From Verrucomicrobiota bacterium (lineage in GTDB: Bacteria > Verrucomicrobiota > Verrucomicrobiia > CAIQCK01): 64,000 bases of DNA. Position 1 is the first letter of the stretch, and each line of letters starts with the position of its first letter. The DNA is taken from assembly GCA_026397915.1 (NCBI GenBank), contig JAPLTX010000029.1, forward strand, positions 1 to 64,000, read 5' to 3'. Shown piece by piece: positions 62,054 to 64,000 of this stretch. The translations under genes were made by a program, and so were the position numbers. Below the pieces are notes generated by a model. That model searched no databases. It saw only the letters and a program-made list of their open reading frames with translations, and was not told the DNA's origin.

Positions 62054-62658
62054 TCCGCGCCGTCTTCTTCGACCTCGGCAAAGTGTTGCTGGACTTCGAC
62101 TGGGAGGCCGTCTGCAAGAACGCGGGCGCCTGGTGCGACACGGACCCGGTGCGTATGGTGCGCTGGATCGCAACCTCGAACCATACGCAGGACTACGAAT
62201 CCGGCCGGTTGACGTCGCACCGGTTCTTCGAGCACGCGCGCGAGGCGCTCGGCTTTCGCGGCCGGTTTGAGGACTTCGCCGAACTCTGGTCGGACATCTT
62301 CACGGAGATTCCCGAAACGATTGCCTTGGTCCGCCAACTGAAAGGCCGCGTGCCGCTGGCGCTGCTGTCGAACACCAACGAAATGCACATTGATTGGGTG
62401 ACGGGGCGATGGGATTTCATGCGGTTGTTCGACAACTTGGTCCTTTCGTTCCGCGAAGGCTGCGCCAAACCGGAACCGGAGATTTACCGGCGCGCTCTTG
62501 CCAAGATGGCGGTAAAGCCAGCGGAGGCATTCTTCGTGGACGACCGGCCGGAGAACGTTGCCGGCGCATTGGCCGTGGGCATGGACGCGGTGCCATTCAC
62601 CGACGCGGCAGCGTTGCGCGCGGCGCTGGTGGCGCGAGGCGTGTTGCCGCGCATGTGA
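62050..62658 (+). CDS. HAD-family hydrolase
   Basis: A 202-residue HAD-like phosphatase of the epoxide-hydrolase-N-terminal/YihX-like group. Motif I is VFFDLGKVLLDFD, motif II is LALLSNTNEMH, motif III has the Lys in CAKPEPEIYRRAL, and motif IV is FFVDDRPENVAGA. It is translationally coupled to mtnA, so it could supply a phosphatase step of methionine salvage, but its class is broad and the substrate is not proven. Confidence 0.88.
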   Translation: MIRAVFFDLGKVLLDFDWEAVCKNAGAWCDTDPVRMVRWIATSNHTQDYESGRLTSHRFFEHAREALGFRGRFEDFAELWSDIFTEIPETIALVRQLKGRVPLALLSNTNEMHIDWVTGRWDFMRLFDNLVLSFREGCAKPEPEIYRRALAKMAVKPAEAFFVDDRPENVAGALAVGMDAVPFTDAAALRAALVARGVLPRM

Positions 62659-62705
62659 GTATTAGTTCCTGCGGAGTTGCCGAACAGGCGAACGGGCATT
62701 TTCCG

Positions 62706-62734
62706 TTGACTTTGGTTGAGAGCGTCTCTAACGT
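62706..62734 (+). promoter_or_regulatory. Promoter for tRNA-Ala(GGC)
   Basis: TTGACT (62706-62711) and TAACGT (62729-62734) have a 17-base spacer and end 18 bases before the tRNA. Confidence 0.5.
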
Positions 62735-62752
62735 GCCGCGCGTTATTTGGAT

Positions 62753-62828
62753 GGGGTCGTAGCTCAGTTGGTAGAGCGCCTCAATGGCATTGAGGAGGTC
62801 AGGGGTTCGACTCCCCTCGGCTCCACCA
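62753..62828 (+). tRNA. tRNA-Ala (anticodon GGC)
   Basis: The acceptor GGGGTCG pairs with CGGCTCC, the D-arm is AGCTCAGTTGGTAGAGC, the anticodon stem CCTCA/TGAGG encloses ATGGCAT with anticodon GGC, and the T-arm is AGGGGTTCGACTCCCCT. CCA is encoded. It is a second alanine acceptor besides the TGC tRNA at 57325. Confidence 0.96.
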
Positions 62829-62875
62829 TTCTTTTTCGAATGGTTCGCGCCCGCGGGGGCGTGCGACCCTTGTCC

Positions 62876-64000
62876 CTACTTTCCACCCGCAACCATGAAA
62901 TAACCAATCAGCAACCGGTTGCCGGTGCTGGTCTTGTCACGCTCCTCCAGCACCTTGATTTTCAGCGTGTGCTTTCCCGGAGTGAGACCGCACGTCAGCG
63001 TCGCGTAGTGATAGCGTGGAAAATACGGCCCCGGCGCGGTGTCCACCTTGCCGTGCTTCTTGCCCTTTGGCCCGCCGTGGGCCGGATCGGTCTTGGCGTC
63101 CACACCGTCGTCAATCGTCCACTCATACTTGCCGCCGTCTTTCTGGACGTTCTGGTAAATGCCCAGTGCCGAGCCCTCGAACTCAAAGGTCAGCGAGTCG
63201 CCTGCCTTCCGTGCGTTGATAACACCGCCTTTGTAACGGTTGATAAAACCGTTCTTTTCGTTTGCTGGCATCACTTCCCAGTCGCCTTCGAGCTTTGCCG
63301 TGTTCGGCGCGACCAGTTCTGCCACACCAAACTCATCGCTCATCAGCAGTTTTGGCAGCTTCGGCGCCGGCAATGGCTTCGCATTCACTTGCGTCTTGAG
63401 ATACGCAACGATTGTGTCGCAGTAGATCGTATGTCCGAGATCATTCGGATGCACCGAGTCGCCCATGAACACCTGGCCCACGGCCTTCCAGTTCAACTTC
63501 GGGTTCTTAACCTGCGCTTCAGTTGGCTTCGGCAGGTCGGGCCGGCTCAGCGCGGCCACGAGCGGTGGCTGCAAATCAATGTCGGGAATGTTGTAGTGCT
63601 TCGCCACCGCCGGATGGCTGCCGCGCTTGCAATTCAGGTCGCGGCTGGTCGTATAGACAAAGACGATCTCCGGCTTCGTCGGCGACGACCAGAGCTGGCG
63701 CACGATGCCTTCCATAGTCGCCTTGCGGAAGTCGTTGGTCGGACTGCCGTCGTTGATGTTGAACTCCACGAACACCAGGTCCGGTCGTTGTGCGATCACG
63801 TCTTGGCCGCAACGGAACGCGCCGAGGTCGCTACCTGTGCCGCCGATGGCAGCGTTGATCTCTCGCACCGTTGCCTTCGGGAACGTTTCCTTGAACCACT
63901 TGAACGTCTTTACCCGCCAGCCCGGCGCGGCGGTGATGCTGCCGCCGAAGTAAGCAATGCCGACATCTTCGCCAGCTTTGAGTTTTTGGAATACACGACC
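62876..64000 (-). CDS. SGNH/GDSL hydrolase (5' end beyond the window)
   Basis: The frame is open to the window edge and gives the last 374 residues of a longer protein. Block I is visible as GIAYFGGSITAAPGW near the edge, a FVEFNINDGSP segment stands for block III, and block V is MGDSVHPNDLGH with the Asp/His pair. The C-terminal ~130 residues are a beta-rich region (SLTFEFEGSALGIY, YHYATLTCGLTPGKHTLKIK) like a carbohydrate-binding or galactose-binding-like domain. It probably removes acetyl or other esters from glycans. The signal peptide lies outside the window. Confidence 0.83.
   Translation of the reverse strand, partial: GRVFQKLKAGEDVGIAYFGGSITAAPGWRVKTFKWFKETFPKATVREINAAIGGTGSDLGAFRCGQDVIAQRPDLVFVEFNINDGSPTNDFRKATMEGIVRQLWSSPTKPEIVFVYTTSRDLNCKRGSHPAVAKHYNIPDIDLQPPLVAALSRPDLPKPTEAQVKNPKLNWKAVGQVFMGDSVHPNDLGHTIYCDTIVAYLKTQVNAKPLPAPKLPKLLMSDEFGVAELVAPNTAKLEGDWEVMPANEKNGFINRYKGGVINARKAGDSLTFEFEGSALGIYQNVQKDGGKYEWTIDDGVDAKTDPAHGGPKGKKHGKVDTAPGPYFPRYHYATLTCGLTPGKHTLKIKVLEERDKTSTGNRLLIGYFMVAGGK

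Overview
The window is about 62% GC bacterial chromosome with dense housekeeping blocks separated by repeat-rich accessory stretches. No ribosomal 16S gene is present, so assignment rests on gene content. Many Tat- or Sec-exported Gfo/Idh/MocA oxidoreductases with TIM-barrel sugar isomerase/epimerase partners, a ThuA-like protein, a DUF4965 glutaminase-like protein, a KTSC protein and an ANRxNA...STGP protein together suggest Verrucomicrobiota (Pedosphaerales/Limisphaerales-like) or a close relative in the PVC group. This is inference, not a measured phylogeny.

Layout. 1-4.4 kb: accessory stretch with the 3' end of an unknown gene, two remnants of a DNA methyltransferase, an exported esterase, a small exported protein, a frameshifted gene, KTSC and ANRxNA/STGP genes, and REP elements. 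4.5-13 kb: an AraC-type regulator divergent from a one-carbon cluster (MTHFR with zinc-type C-terminus, pterin-binding methyltransferase, formate-THF ligase, OFA-family transporter, homocysteine methyltransferase-MTHFR fusion), apparently linking formate uptake to methyl-THF and methionine. 13-25 kb: carbohydrate-oxidation block with exported and cytoplasmic enzymes, interrupted by a 17-unit 21-bp minisatellite. 25-28.4 kb: rpsB-tsf-pyrH-frr and tRNA-Glu. 28.5-34 kb: a small carrier-protein-dependent biosynthetic cluster (condensation/PapA-like acyltransferase, thioester-reductase-like SDR, ACP, ketosynthase, NAD-epimerase), the best candidate for an undescribed pathway. 34-39 kb: phosphoglucomutase, a SIR2-like (probable defence) gene next to a NahK-like sugar kinase, and a DUF4184 membrane protein. 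39-50.5 kb: Prc protease, a membrane protein, a double CsgG-TPR protein, IspH, M28 peptidase, methyltransferase, RecO and an LRR protein. 50.5-57 kb: 22-bp minisatellite, Tat-exported sugar-isomerase-like protein, and the HIT-phoH-pgpH-ybeY operon. 57-61 kb: promoter, structured leader, tRNA-Ala, tRNA-Ile, 23S and 5S with no 16S. 61-64 kb: mtnA, HAD hydrolase, tRNA-Ala(GGC), and an SGNH hydrolase running off the end.

The repeat landscape stands out. Several palindrome families begin with GTAG, the hallmark of REP elements mobilised by RAYT (TnpA-REP) transposases. They repeatedly supply the stop codons of neighbouring genes, and one REPIN lies in frame inside ybeY. Degenerate 7-bp tandem repeats occur at five places and two minisatellites (21 and 22 bp) fill gene-free stretches. 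No RAYT, integrase, insertion sequence or CRISPR array was found in the window.
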